This document shows, one piece after another, positions 1 to 9,256 of a stretch of DNA of 64,000 bases. Position 1 is the stretch's first letter; each line of letters opens with the position of its first letter. Under the pieces are notes generated by a model. That model did not search any database. It was not told the DNA's origin and saw only the letters and a program-made list of their open reading frames with translations. The DNA is taken from NCBI RefSeq assembly GCF_900128895.1, contig NZ_FSQW01000001.1, positions 1,612,001-1,676,000 of the forward strand, in the 5' to 3' direction. Position numbers and translations under genes: made by a program. The stretch comes from Parasphingorhabdus marina DSM 22363. GTDB taxonomy: Bacteria > Pseudomonadota > Alphaproteobacteria > Sphingomonadales > Sphingomonadaceae.

Positions 1-286
1 CACCATCAATGGCACTGCGGGGCAGGGGGATTTTGGTTTCCGTTTCAAATGGGCCGGAGAAGGCAAGGGGACCCGTCTTTATCGCTTCCAGCTGGTGGCG
101 GGCGACAAGTCGGCGGTGCCGATGGTTGACGAGGCGGGCCTGACCGCGGATGTTTTGACCCTGTCCGATCTTCCCGACGGCGACTATTTCTGGCGGGTTG
201 GGGTCACCCAGTTTACCGGCGATCCGGATGATCCCGAACCGGTGGAAAAATGGACGGAATTTGAAAAATTGACCGTTGCCGGCTGA
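1..286 (+). CDS. C-terminal end of a FecR-like exported protein (5' truncated by the window)
   Basis: The frame is open from the first bases and stops at 284-286, so only about the last 94 residues are visible. They contain beta-strand-like, Fn3-like sequence (YRFQLVAGD, LPDGDYFWRVGV), as in the C-terminal repeats of FecR-domain periplasmic proteins that commonly sit directly upstream of CHASE2 sensor proteins. The internal GTG at 95 is not a likely start because the reading continues upstream without a stop. The next gene starts 49 bases downstream on the same strand, which suggests one operon. The FecR assignment is inferred from the tail and the neighbour; the FecR domain itself lies outside the window. 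Confidence 0.6.
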   Translation, partial: TINGTAGQGDFGFRFKWAGEGKGTRLYRFQLVAGDKSAVPMVDEAGLTADVLTLSDLPDGDYFWRVGVTQFTGDPDDPEPVEKWTEFEKLTVAG

Positions 287-335
287 CGCCTTATTTTCCT
301 GAACGCGGCATCTCGCCCCGGAGACCATTTCTGCC

Positions 336-2612
336 ATGAAACTGCGCCGTCGCCTCGGGATAGAATGGGCCGGTGTCGCGATCTTGTCTTCGCTGGTTGT
401 GGCGCTGCTGATTCACTGGAACAGCCTGTCCCGCGTGGACCACCTGCTTTACGATCAGCTGTCCGGACTAGAGCGGCCGGAAGCCAGCAGCGAAGTGCTG
501 ATCATCGGTGTTGACGAGGACAGTCTCGCGCAATTCGGCAAATGGCCGTGGTCACGTGACCGCCATGCCGAACTGTTCCGGCGCCTGGAGGCCGGAAACC
601 CCAAAGCAATCGCTTTTGATATCATTCTCAGCGAACGCGGGGATCCAAAAAATGATCAGCTGCTGTCAGACGCCATGGCGAGAAATCCGGGCCTGTTCCT
701 GCCGTTGCATTTCGTTTTCCCTGGCCGCGATGGCGCCGCTTTCGATGTGAAGGAACCCTTGCCACAATTCCGGCAGGTGGCAGCGGGTGTGGGTCATGTA
801 AATCTGGTGTTTGACGACGACGGCGTCGTGCGCCGCGCCGCGCTGTGCTTTGCCGGGGAGGGCGAGCGGCCGCAGAACTGGCCACATCTGATGGAACAGC
901 TTTATCGGCATCTGCGTGACGGCCGACCGTCTCCCGCTTTTCAGAGGCTGGACCGGTGTGACGATCCGTTGCTCATGCCCTGGTCAGAACGCAACAGCTT
1001 CGCTGCCATTTCCTACTCCTCCATTGCCAATGGCGAAGTGCCACCCGCCTTTCTGGAGGACAAAGTCCTGCTGATTGGTGCCACGGCCAGTGGTCTGGGG
1101 GACCGCCACAATGTCCCCCTCAATGATGGTGGATCCATGGACGGCGTGGAAATCATGGCCAATTTGCTGGGGGCGCTGGAACGGGATGATTTTGTCGCGC
1201 CGCTGGCTTTCTGGCAGCAGCTGGCGCTGTCGCTGGCTCCACTGTGGATCTTGCTCGCCGGATTCTGGCGCTGGCGCCCCCGTTCGACCATCTTCATATC
1301 CATCGGCCTCATCGCAATGGTCCTCGGTGCGACGGCGCTGTTGCTGGCATTCCGCCTCTGGTTTGCTCCGGGCGCAGCGCTGGTGGGACTGGCATTGGTT
1401 TATCCGGTCTGGGGCTGGCGGCGACTGCAGGCGACGAGCGATTTCATGGACGAGGAGCTGGAGAATTTTCGGGCAAGCAAGGTAGATATCCCCGTAGTCG
1501 CCCGGCCGGCAGGGCCAGTGGATGTGGTGACCGGCCAGGCGGAGGAATTGACGCATGCGATTTCTCACATGCGAGATTTGCGGCGGTTTATTTCGGATGC
1601 CCTGTCCAACCTGCCCGACCCGATGTTCATCACCGATCTCGAAGGCCGGGTGAAATTTGTAAACAAGCTCGCCCAGATCGGGTTTGAACCGGCCGGGAAA
1701 GATCAGGAACTTGCGCTTGATGACATGCTGGCACGATTTGTGACATCCGGAGACTTGCCGGAAGTGCGGGAATATCTGGCGATGGATCGGCAGTCGCAGG
1801 AGCTTGATTATGTCGAGTTCACTTCTCTCAACGACGAAGTCTTCGCGATGCGGCGGGCGCAGATATTGTCCGATGACGGCGATTTGCGCGGCCATATCCA
1901 CTATCTTGCGGACATAACGCAAGTTGCCAATGCCGCCGAAGAGCGCGAGGAAGTGCTGCAGCTCCTGTCCCACGACATGCGGGCGCCTCAGGCCGCGATC
2001 CTCGCTCTGCTCGACAGTACCGCGCCATCCGACTCCGCCCGGCGGATAGAGGAGCACGCCCGGCGGACGCTCGCGCTGGCGGACAATTTTGTCGGGCTGG
2101 CCCGGATAAAGTCCAGTGAATTTGCGGGTGAGGATATCTTGCTGTCCGACCTTGTGGTCGAGGCGAGCGACAGCCTCTGGCCGCTCGCCGAAGCACGCAA
2201 GATCAAGTGCCGGGTCGAGGACAAGTCGGATGGGGCTTTCATCGTCGGCGAACCGAGCAGTCTTCACCGTTCATTCGTCAACCTGATCGACAATGCGATC
2301 AAATACAGTCCGGACAAGGGCGCAATCAATATCGGCCTCCGGCGGATTGATCTGGACAAGCAGCCTTTCGTCTCGATCGAGATCAGTGACCAGGGACCGG
2401 GCGTATCGCCGGACATGATTGGCCAGCTGTTCGAGCGTTTCGCCAGCGATGACAGCCAGGCCCAGGGACAGGTCAAGGGCAGCGGTCTCGGTCTCAGTTT
2501 TGTGGCAGCCGTAATCGAGCGCCACGGGGGGTCGGTTCGTGCTGAAAATCTCCGGAATGGCGGTGCACGATTCACCGTCTTGCTGCCGGTCGCTCCTGAT
2601 ATTGCGGAGTGA
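336..2612 (+). CDS. CHASE2-domain sensor histidine kinase
   Basis: Predicted inner-membrane histidine kinase of 758 residues. An N-terminal membrane segment (about 11-27) is followed by an extracytoplasmic CHASE2 domain (about 35-285), then three closely spaced membrane segments (about 293-360), a PAS-like domain (about 418-530; PDPMFITDLEGRVKFVN) and a kinase core. The phosphoacceptor is probably His546 in LLSHDMRAP. ATP-binding boxes are visible: Asn653 in NLIDNAIKYS, DQGPG at 685 and GSGLGL at 715-720. The C-terminus lacks a receiver domain, so an external response regulator is expected, but none is adjacent. The likely signal is sensed in the periplasm, perhaps with the FecR-like protein encoded just upstream. 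The ligand is unknown. Confidence 0.93.
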   Translation: MKLRRRLGIEWAGVAILSSLVVALLIHWNSLSRVDHLLYDQLSGLERPEASSEVLIIGVDEDSLAQFGKWPWSRDRHAELFRRLEAGNPKAIAFDIILSERGDPKNDQLLSDAMARNPGLFLPLHFVFPGRDGAAFDVKEPLPQFRQVAAGVGHVNLVFDDDGVVRRAALCFAGEGERPQNWPHLMEQLYRHLRDGRPSPAFQRLDRCDDPLLMPWSERNSFAAISYSSIANGEVPPAFLEDKVLLIGATASGLGDRHNVPLNDGGSMDGVEIMANLLGALERDDFVAPLAFWQQLALSLAPLWILLAGFWRWRPRSTIFISIGLIAMVLGATALLLAFRLWFAPGAALVGLALVYPVWGWRRLQATSDFMDEELENFRASKVDIPVVARPAGPVDVVTGQAEELTHAISHMRDLRRFISDALSNLPDPMFITDLEGRVKFVNKLAQIGFEPAGKDQELALDDMLARFVTSGDLPEVREYLAMDRQSQELDYVEFTSLNDEVFAMRRAQILSDDGDLRGHIHYLADITQVANAAEEREEVLQLLSHDMRAPQAAILALLDSTAPSDSARRIEEHARRTLALADNFVGLARIKSSEFAGEDILLSDLVVEASDSLWPLAEARKIKCRVEDKSDGAFIVGEPSSLHRSFVNLIDNAIKYSPDKGAINIGLRRIDLDKQPFVSIEISDQGPGVSPDMIGQLFERFASDDSQAQGQVKGSGLGLSFVAAVIERHGGSVRAENLRNGGARFTVLLPVAPDIAE

Positions 2613-2617
2613 CCGGG

Positions 2618-3163
2618 CTATTCGACGCCGCTTCGGGTACGGACAAATTGCCGGGTGCCGGATCCCGATCCGAACTCCGCCATGGCACCGCGGACAAGAT
2701 GCGGCAGGGATTCTTCAATGGTGCCTTTGCAGTGATATTCCGCCGCGGTCCCGGAATAGAGCATTGCCCCGGAGACCCGGTCGGCAAAGGTGATGGTCAG
2801 CCGGTGCTCGCGATCCTTGCAGGATTGCAGCGGCTTCTGTGCCTTCACATCTGCCAGAACGAGTTCTTGCGTGGCTTCGCCCACCCTGATGGCGATATCA
2901 GCGGGGCGGTCGGCCAGGGTCAGGTCGACCAGAGTGGATGCATTTTCCGCCGTGCGAAATCCGCGCGATTTCAAAGCTGAATCAACCAGTTCGCGAGCGG
3001 CCCGGTACAGTTCATTATCCTGTTCCGCGACCGATCCGAAATCATAGGTCTGTTTGTCGGGAAGCGGCGCCGCAGCCTGTGTCATGATCCGGGTTTCAAT
3101 CGGGCCAGCGCAGCCTGCGACAAGGGTCGCGGTCAAAACTGTCAGAATGGCTGAACGGATCAT
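2618..3163 (-). CDS. DUF4136-like lipoprotein
   Basis: 181 residues with a clear lipoprotein signal: a hydrophobic stretch ending in the lipobox LVAGC, so Cys18 would be lipidated after cleavage. The remainder resembles the DUF4136 family of periplasmic or outer-membrane lipoproteins: an early YDFGSV-like strand, a central LVDLTLADRP segment and a C-terminal GTAAEYHCKG segment. It is convergent with the CHASE2 kinase with only 5 bases between the stop codons, so it is unlikely to belong to that system. No catalytic motif is apparent and the function is unknown. Confidence 0.7.
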   Translation of the reverse strand: MIRSAILTVLTATLVAGCAGPIETRIMTQAAAPLPDKQTYDFGSVAEQDNELYRAARELVDSALKSRGFRTAENASTLVDLTLADRPADIAIRVGEATQELVLADVKAQKPLQSCKDREHRLTITFADRVSGAMLYSGTAAEYHCKGTIEESLPHLVRGAMAEFGSGSGTRQFVRTRSGVE

Positions 3164-3279
3164 GGCGCTCCCGGACCTGTAACCGATTGTCTAATCAGGA
3201 TAATACAGACCGGTTGAAATGTCACGGAAATAGCCGCCGGTTATCGCTCGCCCCGTCGCAAAACGGCATGTTGTCGGGC

Positions 3280-3513
3280 CTAGCGAGTCAGCGCGTAGTA
3301 AATTACGTAGAGCCAGGACAGGAAACCGTGAATGATCGCCCAGATGATCGACTTGTGGGTGGTGAAGCTGATGACGATTGCCAGCGCGCTGCCAAAGCCG
3401 ACGCCGTTGCGGACGATTTCCTTGCGGACATAGGTTGCGCCTCGACTCATCGGTGATTCTCCTGGTGCATAATCTTCCGGACGCATCCGTTCCGGCCGGA
3501 TTTTCTCGGCCAT
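3280..3513 (-). CDS. Small membrane protein, hypothetical
   Basis: 77-residue protein with a charged N-terminal half (repeated RPE motifs) and a hydrophobic C-terminal half that could form two membrane helices (about 41-52 and 55-73). It starts 2 bases after the stop of the DAHP synthase gene on the same strand, so it is almost certainly co-transcribed and probably translationally coupled. I do not recognise a named family. The tight linkage to aroG looks like a sphingomonad arrangement, but nothing in the sequence ties it to aromatic biosynthesis. Confidence 0.7.
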   Translation of the reverse strand: MAEKIRPERMRPEDYAPGESPMSRGATYVRKEIVRNGVGFGSALAIVISFTTHKSIIWAIIHGFLSWLYVIYYALTR

Positions 3514-3515
3514 GA

Positions 3516-4889
3516 TCAGGCTGCCTCGCGAGCGCGGTCAGAAAGCTCCTGGTTCAGCATTTCTGCCAGCAGGAATGCCAGTTCCAGCGATTGCGCCGCA
3601 TTGAGCCGCGGATCACAATGGGTGTGATAGCGATCGCCCAGCGCCGCATCGGTGATCGCCACGGCTCCGCCGGTGCATTCGGTGACATTCTGCCCGGTCA
3701 TCTCGCAATGGATGCCGCCGGCAAATGTACCCTCGGCCCGGTGGACGGCGAAGAATCCGCGCACCTCTGCCAGAATCCGGTCAAATGGCCGGGTCTTGTA
3801 ACCGCTGTCAGCCTTGATCACATTGCCGTGCATTGGATCACAAGACCAGATGACCGGATGGCCTTCCTTTTTGACGGCACGAACCAAGGGTGCCAGTCCG
3901 GCTTCGATCTTGTCATGGCCAAAGCGCGAGATCAGCGTGATTCGCCCGGCTTCGCGGGCCGGGTTCAGTGTATCCAGCATTTTCAGCAGATCATCGGCCT
4001 CGAGCGAGGGACCGCATTTCATGCCGATCGGATTGCTGATGCCGCGCAGGAATTCGACATGGGCCGAGCCTTCGAAGCGCGTGCGGTCACCGATCCACAG
4101 GAAATGGGCGCTGGTGTCATACCAGTCGCCGGTCAGTGAATCCTGGCGGGTGAGCGCTTCTTCATAAGGAAGGAGCAAAGCCTCGTGACTGGTGTAGAAA
4201 GATGTCGCCTTGAGTTGCGGCACCGTATCGGGATTGATCCCGCAGGCTTCCATGAATGCCAGCGCTTCGCCAATCCGGTCGGCCATTTCCTCGAATTTCT
4301 TGGCCCAGGGACTGCGCGACATGAAATCATGGGTCCAGCCGTGGACCTGCTGCAGGTTGGCATAGCCACCGGTGGAGAAAGCGCGGAGGAGATTGAGTGT
4401 GGCTGCGGCCTGGTTATAGGCGCGGATCATCCGGTCGGGGTCGGGTTCCCGGCGACCGGAATCAAATTCGATGCCATTGATAATGTCCCCGCGATAGCTT
4501 GGCATTTCCACACCATCCTGCACCTCGGTCGGCGCCGAGCGGGGTTTGGCGAACTGACCGGCCATCCGGCCCAGCTTCACGATCGGGAGCTTGGACGCAT
4601 AGGTCAGGACCACCGCCATTTGCAGAATGACCCGGAAGGTATCGCGAATATTGTTGGGATGAAATTCCGCGAACGACTCCGCACAGTCGCCGCCCTGCAG
4701 GAGGAAAGCCTTGCCTTCCGCCACTTCGGCGAGATCTGCTTTCAGGCTTCTGGCTTCTCCGGCAAACACCAGCGGAGGATAGGTGCCCAGCAGCTGTTCG
4801 GTTTCCGCGAGCTTTGCGGAATCACGGTATTCGGGCATCTGCAGCCCTTCAAAATTCTTCCAGCCGTTCGGCGTCCAGTTTGTCGCCAT
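3516..4889 (-). CDS. aroG: Class II 3-deoxy-7-phosphoheptulonate (DAHP) synthase
   Basis: 457 residues, the usual length for class II (plant-type) DAHP synthase, which condenses phosphoenolpyruvate with erythrose 4-phosphate in the first step of the shikimate pathway. Characteristic segments are the N-terminal [10 protein letters not shown], the metal-binding cysteine region [11 protein letters not shown] (Cys69), the CDPMHGN segment with [10 protein letters not shown], and the C-terminal [17 protein letters not shown]. It is the first gene of a two-gene unit with the small membrane protein. The ATG at 4889 matches the family N-terminus. Confidence 0.97.
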   Translation of the reverse strand: MATNWTPNGWKNFEGLQMPEYRDSAKLAETEQLLGTYPPLVFAGEARSLKADLAEVAEGKAFLLQGGDCAESFAEFHPNNIRDTFRVILQMAVVLTYASKLPIVKLGRMAGQFAKPRSAPTEVQDGVEMPSYRGDIINGIEFDSGRREPDPDRMIRAYNQAAATLNLLRAFSTGGYANLQQVHGWTHDFMSRSPWAKKFEEMADRIGEALAFMEACGINPDTVPQLKATSFYTSHEALLLPYEEALTRQDSLTGDWYDTSAHFLWIGDRTRFEGSAHVEFLRGISNPIGMKCGPSLEADDLLKMLDTLNPAREAGRITLISRFGHDKIEAGLAPLVRAVKKEGHPVIWSCDPMHGNVIKADSGYKTRPFDRILAEVRGFFAVHRAEGTFAGGIHCEMTGQNVTECTGGAVAITDAALGDRYHTHCDPRLNAAQSLELAFLLAEMLNQELSDRAREAA

Positions 4890-5016
4890 GAGTGCACTCC
4901 GCTTAATCTGTTTTAAAATCGGGTGGCTTTAGTCCCGATTCAAGGGGCAAGGCAAGCAAAAGCCTTGTTTGGTTGCGACTGTAACCGGGCCGCGTCGGTC
5001 TGTTTCCGTGTCCGGA

Positions 5017-6333
5017 TCAGCTGCCCGGTTCCGCTTTCCAGGTTCCGGATTTTCGGTATTCGGGCTTTATCTGACTGACATCGGGCAGTTTCTGTCCGGC
5101 AAAAGCCCCGTCGCCGCCTTTTTTGAGTGCCTCTGCGCTGTAATCGGGTGCCCGGTAAGTGCGGCTCGTATTGGCGGCATGTGCAGGACTGAGGCGCAAA
5201 CGCCGGGCCCGGTCCGCTGCCACGGCTGCGGCTTTTTCCTGTCGGGCCGCTTCCCGTTCAGCCTTTTGCCGCGCTTGTTCATAGGCTTTTTCCAGCGCGA
5301 TCGGGTCGAGCGATTTGGGGGTGCTGGCCGCTGCACTGCGCGGTTTCGGAGCCGGGAGCGGCTCCCGTCCGCGATATTTCTGGCTGAAGGCGCTGGCTTT
5401 GCCTGCGCTGCCTTTCCAGCTGTAGAAACGGTGGGCCCCGATTGTCCCGAGGAAGCGCAGACTGGGGGCCCAGTACGGATAGATTTCCGTAGTGTGATAA
5501 TGGGTCGCAGTGCCGACCGGTGAAGCGACTTTCCCGGACAGTGCCGCAGCGGCCACCTTGCCGGCCCGTTTCCAGTGGAAACGCGAGGGCTTGCGGCGGA
5601 GGGATCCGTCACATGTATAGGAAAACTGGCAGCCGGTTGCGCGTTCGCTGCCCTGGAACACCACCCCGCATACCGTGGGAGGATAGCTTGGATGACGCAC
5701 GCGGTTCAACACGACCTGAGCGACGGCCTTTTGACCGGCATCCGGCTCGAGACCGGCTTCGTAGTAAATCGCCGACGTCAGGCACTGTAACGCCCGGCCA
5801 TTGTCGAGGGCTGAACCGCGAAAGGCGACGGGTCGGATGAGATGCGCCGTCGCGAGTTCCGGACTGGCCAAATCCCCGGATGTGTTGGGCAATCCGCTGT
5901 CTTGTTCGGCCAGCGGATCAATCGCCAGGTCTCCATAATTTTGCGGGATCGCATAGCCCGGATCGATAAAGTAGAAGGCCGAGCCGGCAAAATTTTCCTC
6001 CGGCTTTTCTACCGGCAGCAATGCGATTTGGGCAGGCTGAAATCCGCGCGCGTCCAGGCTGGCGCGGGGCATGGTCACCGGGATCAGGATGATCCCCAGA
6101 ATAAGCAGCGCGAACAGCACTTTCTCGCGGCTACTGAGGTGCAGCCAGCCGGGCATTTTTCCTCGGTCTGTGTTCGGTGCAGGGGCATTTGCCGATGTCA
6201 CCGCGGCGTGAACCAGTGGCACAGGTTCCTGGACCGGCGCCGGTTGCTGATGCGGCAGCGAAAAGCCTGCTGGCCCGTCTGTGGCCAGATCATTTTCGCT
6301 CAGCCGCGGAACATAGGGCGGGGGGACATGCAT
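5017..6333 (-). CDS. SleB-type cell wall hydrolase with N-terminal membrane anchor
   Basis: About 438 residues from the ATG at 6333. A TTG eight codons upstream (6357) is possible but has no better ribosome site. The order is a cytoplasmic proline-rich head, one membrane segment (about 70-87) and a periplasmic Hydrolase_2 (SleB/CwlJ) domain at about 180-305. The hallmark AIYYEA gives the likely catalytic Glu192; further family features are VAQVVLNRVRHP and THYHTTEIYPYW near the end of the domain. A low-complexity basic tail rich in Lys, Ala and Arg follows (about 330-438). It probably cleaves peptidoglycan. Similar genes are frequent in non-sporulating alphaproteobacteria, so no spore function is implied. 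Confidence 0.88.
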   Translation of the reverse strand: MHVPPPYVPRLSENDLATDGPAGFSLPHQQPAPVQEPVPLVHAAVTSANAPAPNTDRGKMPGWLHLSSREKVLFALLILGIILIPVTMPRASLDARGFQPAQIALLPVEKPEENFAGSAFYFIDPGYAIPQNYGDLAIDPLAEQDSGLPNTSGDLASPELATAHLIRPVAFRGSALDNGRALQCLTSAIYYEAGLEPDAGQKAVAQVVLNRVRHPSYPPTVCGVVFQGSERATGCQFSYTCDGSLRRKPSRFHWKRAGKVAAAALSGKVASPVGTATHYHTTEIYPYWAPSLRFLGTIGAHRFYSWKGSAGKASAFSQKYRGREPLPAPKPRSAAASTPKSLDPIALEKAYEQARQKAEREAARQEKAAAVAADRARRLRLSPAHAANTSRTYRAPDYSAEALKKGGDGAFAGQKLPDVSQIKPEYRKSGTWKAEPGS

Positions 6334-6541
6334 CTGTCGCAAAAGGCCTTCCTGCAAAACCGGTCTGCAAATTGACCGGAAGCGGCTGTATAGCCCGGAT
6401 TTGCAACGGATTCCGCAGGCGATTCGGACTTGTTTCAGGATGGGACGGCGAGGGAATGCGGATTAAATGGTTAATGCTGTTCTTCCGCCATTTTTGGCAT
6501 GTCCGCTGGTTTTGAAGCCGGAATATCGCGGCTCGGGCAGA

Positions 6542-7975
6542 TCAGGTTTCGGAGGCTCGTGCTTTTGATTCATGCAGGTTCACCAGATAGCGACTGACGG
6601 CATAGCCCAATATGCCAAAGATGATGCCGCCGATGGCTGGCCCGATCAATATCCCTTCCAGACCGTAAAGCGCCCCGCCAATCCACAGAAAGGGTATCAG
6701 GCCCAGCGTGTTGCGCAGCCAGTTCATGATCATCGACCAGGCCGGCCGTTCAAGATTGTTGCAGGCGGCATTGGAAATGAACAGAATGCCGTTGAAAAAG
6801 AACAAAGGTGTCAACACCAGCGCGAAAGTCCAGAACAGGTCGCGTCCCTGGGCTTCGAGATTGAATATATCGGCAATCGGCTCGTTGAGCAGGAGCAGCA
6901 ACGGCCAGACCAGCAGGGTGTAGCCCAATGCAAAAAGCATCGCTTGCTGGATGGTCAGGCGGATGCGATCAAACTTCCCGGCGCCAAAATTCTGGCCGAT
7001 AATCGGCCCGACCGCGCCGGACAGGGAGAAGAGCAGGCAGAAGGCCACGGGTGTGATCCGGCCCATGACCGCGAATCCCGCGACAACATCATCCGAATAG
7101 CCCGCGATAAACCGGTAGGAAATGAAACCGCCAACAGGTGTCGCGACATTGGTCATGATCGCCGGCAGCAGGATTGCCATGATCGGCTTGAGGTCGATCC
7201 GGAAAAATTCGGCGGAAAATTTTTCAAACCCGCCATAGCTCTTGATCACCGGGACGATCGCCACGCCCGCAGACACGATCGCGGCAATGGCGGAAGCAAT
7301 AGCGGCTCCGTTGATCCCGAGGTCCAGTCCAAAAATGAAAATGGGATCCAGTACCGCGTTGGTGATACCCATGCTGAGCGTAACATTCATCGCGCGTCGT
7401 GCAGCACCATGCGCTCGCAAAAACCCGGAACAGACCATGGCGGCCACGCCAAATGGCATGAACGGGGCAACGATCCGGATATATCCCGAAGCGGCGTCTC
7501 GTGCCATCCCGTCCGCGCCCGCCAGTTCGAGTAACTGGGGCGCAAACACGAAAAAGATAATCGCAAGCGGAATCATGATCATCATGCTGAGCACCAGGAT
7601 ATTGGTGAGATAGCGCCGTGCAAAACGGGGATCTCCCTGTCCGATACTGCGCGAAGCGAGGGCGCTGGTGGCGATCATCAGGCCGATATTGAACGCAGTT
7701 CCGAAGAACAGGATTGTTGCTGCGAATCCCATCGCTGCGGTCAGCGCACTGTCGCCCAGCTGTGCGATATAGAGCAGATCGACAAAATCGACGATGAACA
7801 TGGTGAGCAGGCCGACACTGGCCGTCAGCGTCATTACCGTGATGTGGCGGATGGGTTTGCCGCTGAGAAATATGGCTTGCTGGGAAGAAATCGGGCGGTC
7901 CTGAGTTGGGTTTTGGCCGGAACTGGCAATTTGCGTTTCGCGGATTTGCCCTATAGCCTTTTGCCTTGCGGTCAA
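6542..7975 (-). CDS. MATE family efflux transporter
   Basis: Polytopic membrane protein of up to 477 residues with about 12 hydrophobic segments and MATE features (SVGLLTMFIVDFVDLLYIAQLGD near the N-terminus, read here in two parts: SVGLLTMF and DLLYIAQLGD; AVGPIIGQNFGAGKFDR at mid-length). It probably exports cationic or hydrophobic compounds using an ion gradient. The start is uncertain: the frame opens with a TTG at 7975, and no ATG occurs until about residue 48, which would remove part of the first helix. The segment TTGACC...TATAGG read on the minus strand just inside this frame could be a promoter, so the true start may be a non-ATG codon slightly downstream. It is divergent from the DUF2891 gene. 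Confidence 0.9.
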   Translation of the reverse strand: MTARQKAIGQIRETQIASSGQNPTQDRPISSQQAIFLSGKPIRHITVMTLTASVGLLTMFIVDFVDLLYIAQLGDSALTAAMGFAATILFFGTAFNIGLMIATSALASRSIGQGDPRFARRYLTNILVLSMMIMIPLAIIFFVFAPQLLELAGADGMARDAASGYIRIVAPFMPFGVAAMVCSGFLRAHGAARRAMNVTLSMGITNAVLDPIFIFGLDLGINGAAIASAIAAIVSAGVAIVPVIKSYGGFEKFSAEFFRIDLKPIMAILLPAIMTNVATPVGGFISYRFIAGYSDDVVAGFAVMGRITPVAFCLLFSLSGAVGPIIGQNFGAGKFDRIRLTIQQAMLFALGYTLLVWPLLLLLNEPIADIFNLEAQGRDLFWTFALVLTPLFFFNGILFISNAACNNLERPAWSMIMNWLRNTLGLIPFLWIGGALYGLEGILIGPAIGGIIFGILGYAVSRYLVNLHESKARASET

Positions 7976-8014
7976 TCCATCTCTAGGATTCGCGGCAATT
8001 TCGGAGAGTCATTC

Positions 8015-9250
8015 ATGCGCCTGCCCATGGTTATATCCATCCTTGCCGTGACACTGCTATCCGGTTGCGCGCCTCAGGCAGACCAGGGAGCAGATATGGG
8101 CGAAGAGCGGGGTTTTTTCGAGCGCAGGAATGTCGCGCCGGATCCGAACGACGAGATCCGGGGACCGCGCAAAGCCGAACATGCTTTTGCACGCACTGCG
8201 CTGAGCTGTATCAATCGGCAATATCCCAACAAGATCAGCCATGTCATGCAAAGTGCGGCGGATGTCGCTGAACCGGTCCGTCTGACTCCGGTCTTCTATG
8301 GCTGTTTTGACTGGCACAGCGCCGTCCATGGACACTGGCTGCTGGTCCGTCTGTGGGGGCAGAATCTGGTGCCGGAAATGGATGCGGAAATTGTTGCGGC
8401 TCTGGCGAGCAATTTTACGACCGATCGCATTGCCGGGGAAATCGGCTATTTCAACGTCGAAGGTCGCGCGTCTTTCGAACGTCCCTATGGACTGGCCTGG
8501 TTTCTCCAGCTGACGGCGGAACTTCGGGAGATTGCGGCGGGTTCGGACGCCAAAGCTGAGCAGGCACAATCCTGGCTTGACGAATTGCAGCCACTGGAGG
8601 TGATTGTCGCGCAGCGGATCCGGGACTGGGTCCCGAAACTGGCTTATCCGATCCGGCTGGGGACGCACAACCAGTCCGCCTTTGCCTTTGGTCTGATCCT
8701 CGACTGGGCACGCGGCGCAGAGGATGCGCAAATGGAAGCACTCATTCGGGAAAAGTCCCTGGCTTTTCACCGCGATGACCGCAATTGCCCGATTGGCTAT
8801 GAGCCATCGGGCGAGGATTTCCTGTCTCCTTGCCTGATGGTCGCCGACCTGATGCGGCGGATCATGGATGAAGCGGAATTTGCCGCGTGGCTATCCGGAT
8901 ATCTGCCCGATCTGCCGACCGAAGGCAGCGGAGACTGGTTGCAACCCGGAATTGTCAATGATCCGACCGATGGCAAGCTGGTTCACCTCGATGGCGTGAA
9001 TCTGTCGCGCGCATGGGCGCTGGAGGGTGTCGCCTCCGCCTTGCCCGCCGACGATGCGCGTCGGGCGGGATTACTGGCAACCGCTCGCATCCATGGCGAA
9101 GCCGGCGAAGCATCTGTCAGCACTCCCCACTATGCCGGCAGCCACTGGCTGGCCAGTTTTGCGACCTATTTGCGAACGCAGCGCGGGATCGACCGACCCT
9201 TTGAAACGCCTGAGCCAGCGGCGGATTCCGCGGCTGATCCGGACGGGTGA
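8015..9250 (+). CDS. DUF2891-domain lipoprotein
   Basis: 411 residues from the ATG at 8015. The upstream part of the open frame overlaps the divergent MATE gene and is unlikely to be coding. The signal peptide ends in the lipobox LLSGC, so Cys18 would be lipidated. The body matches DUF2891 proteins: FYGCFDWHSAVHGHW, an ERPYGLAW segment, and RLGTHNQSAFAFGL. His and Trp residues clustered in these motifs suggest an alpha/alpha-barrel, possibly carbohydrate-active, but the activity is unknown. The stop lies 6 bases before the LytS-like kinase, so the three genes probably form an operon. Confidence 0.85.
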   Translation: MRLPMVISILAVTLLSGCAPQADQGADMGEERGFFERRNVAPDPNDEIRGPRKAEHAFARTALSCINRQYPNKISHVMQSAADVAEPVRLTPVFYGCFDWHSAVHGHWLLVRLWGQNLVPEMDAEIVAALASNFTTDRIAGEIGYFNVEGRASFERPYGLAWFLQLTAELREIAAGSDAKAEQAQSWLDELQPLEVIVAQRIRDWVPKLAYPIRLGTHNQSAFAFGLILDWARGAEDAQMEALIREKSLAFHRDDRNCPIGYEPSGEDFLSPCLMVADLMRRIMDEAEFAAWLSGYLPDLPTEGSGDWLQPGIVNDPTDGKLVHLDGVNLSRAWALEGVASALPADDARRAGLLATARIHGEAGEASVSTPHYAGSHWLASFATYLRTQRGIDRPFETPEPAADSAADPDG

Positions 9251-9256
9251 CTGACA

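Noticed and set aside
984-2267. A 427-codon antisense frame inside the CHASE2 kinase gene
   Set aside because: Overlaps a well-supported kinase over its entire length and has no recognisable protein features.
6427-6445. ACTTGTTTCAGGATG sequence resembling part of the sphingomonad repeat
   Set aside because: Only one short arm is present with no inverted partner, so chance similarity is likely.
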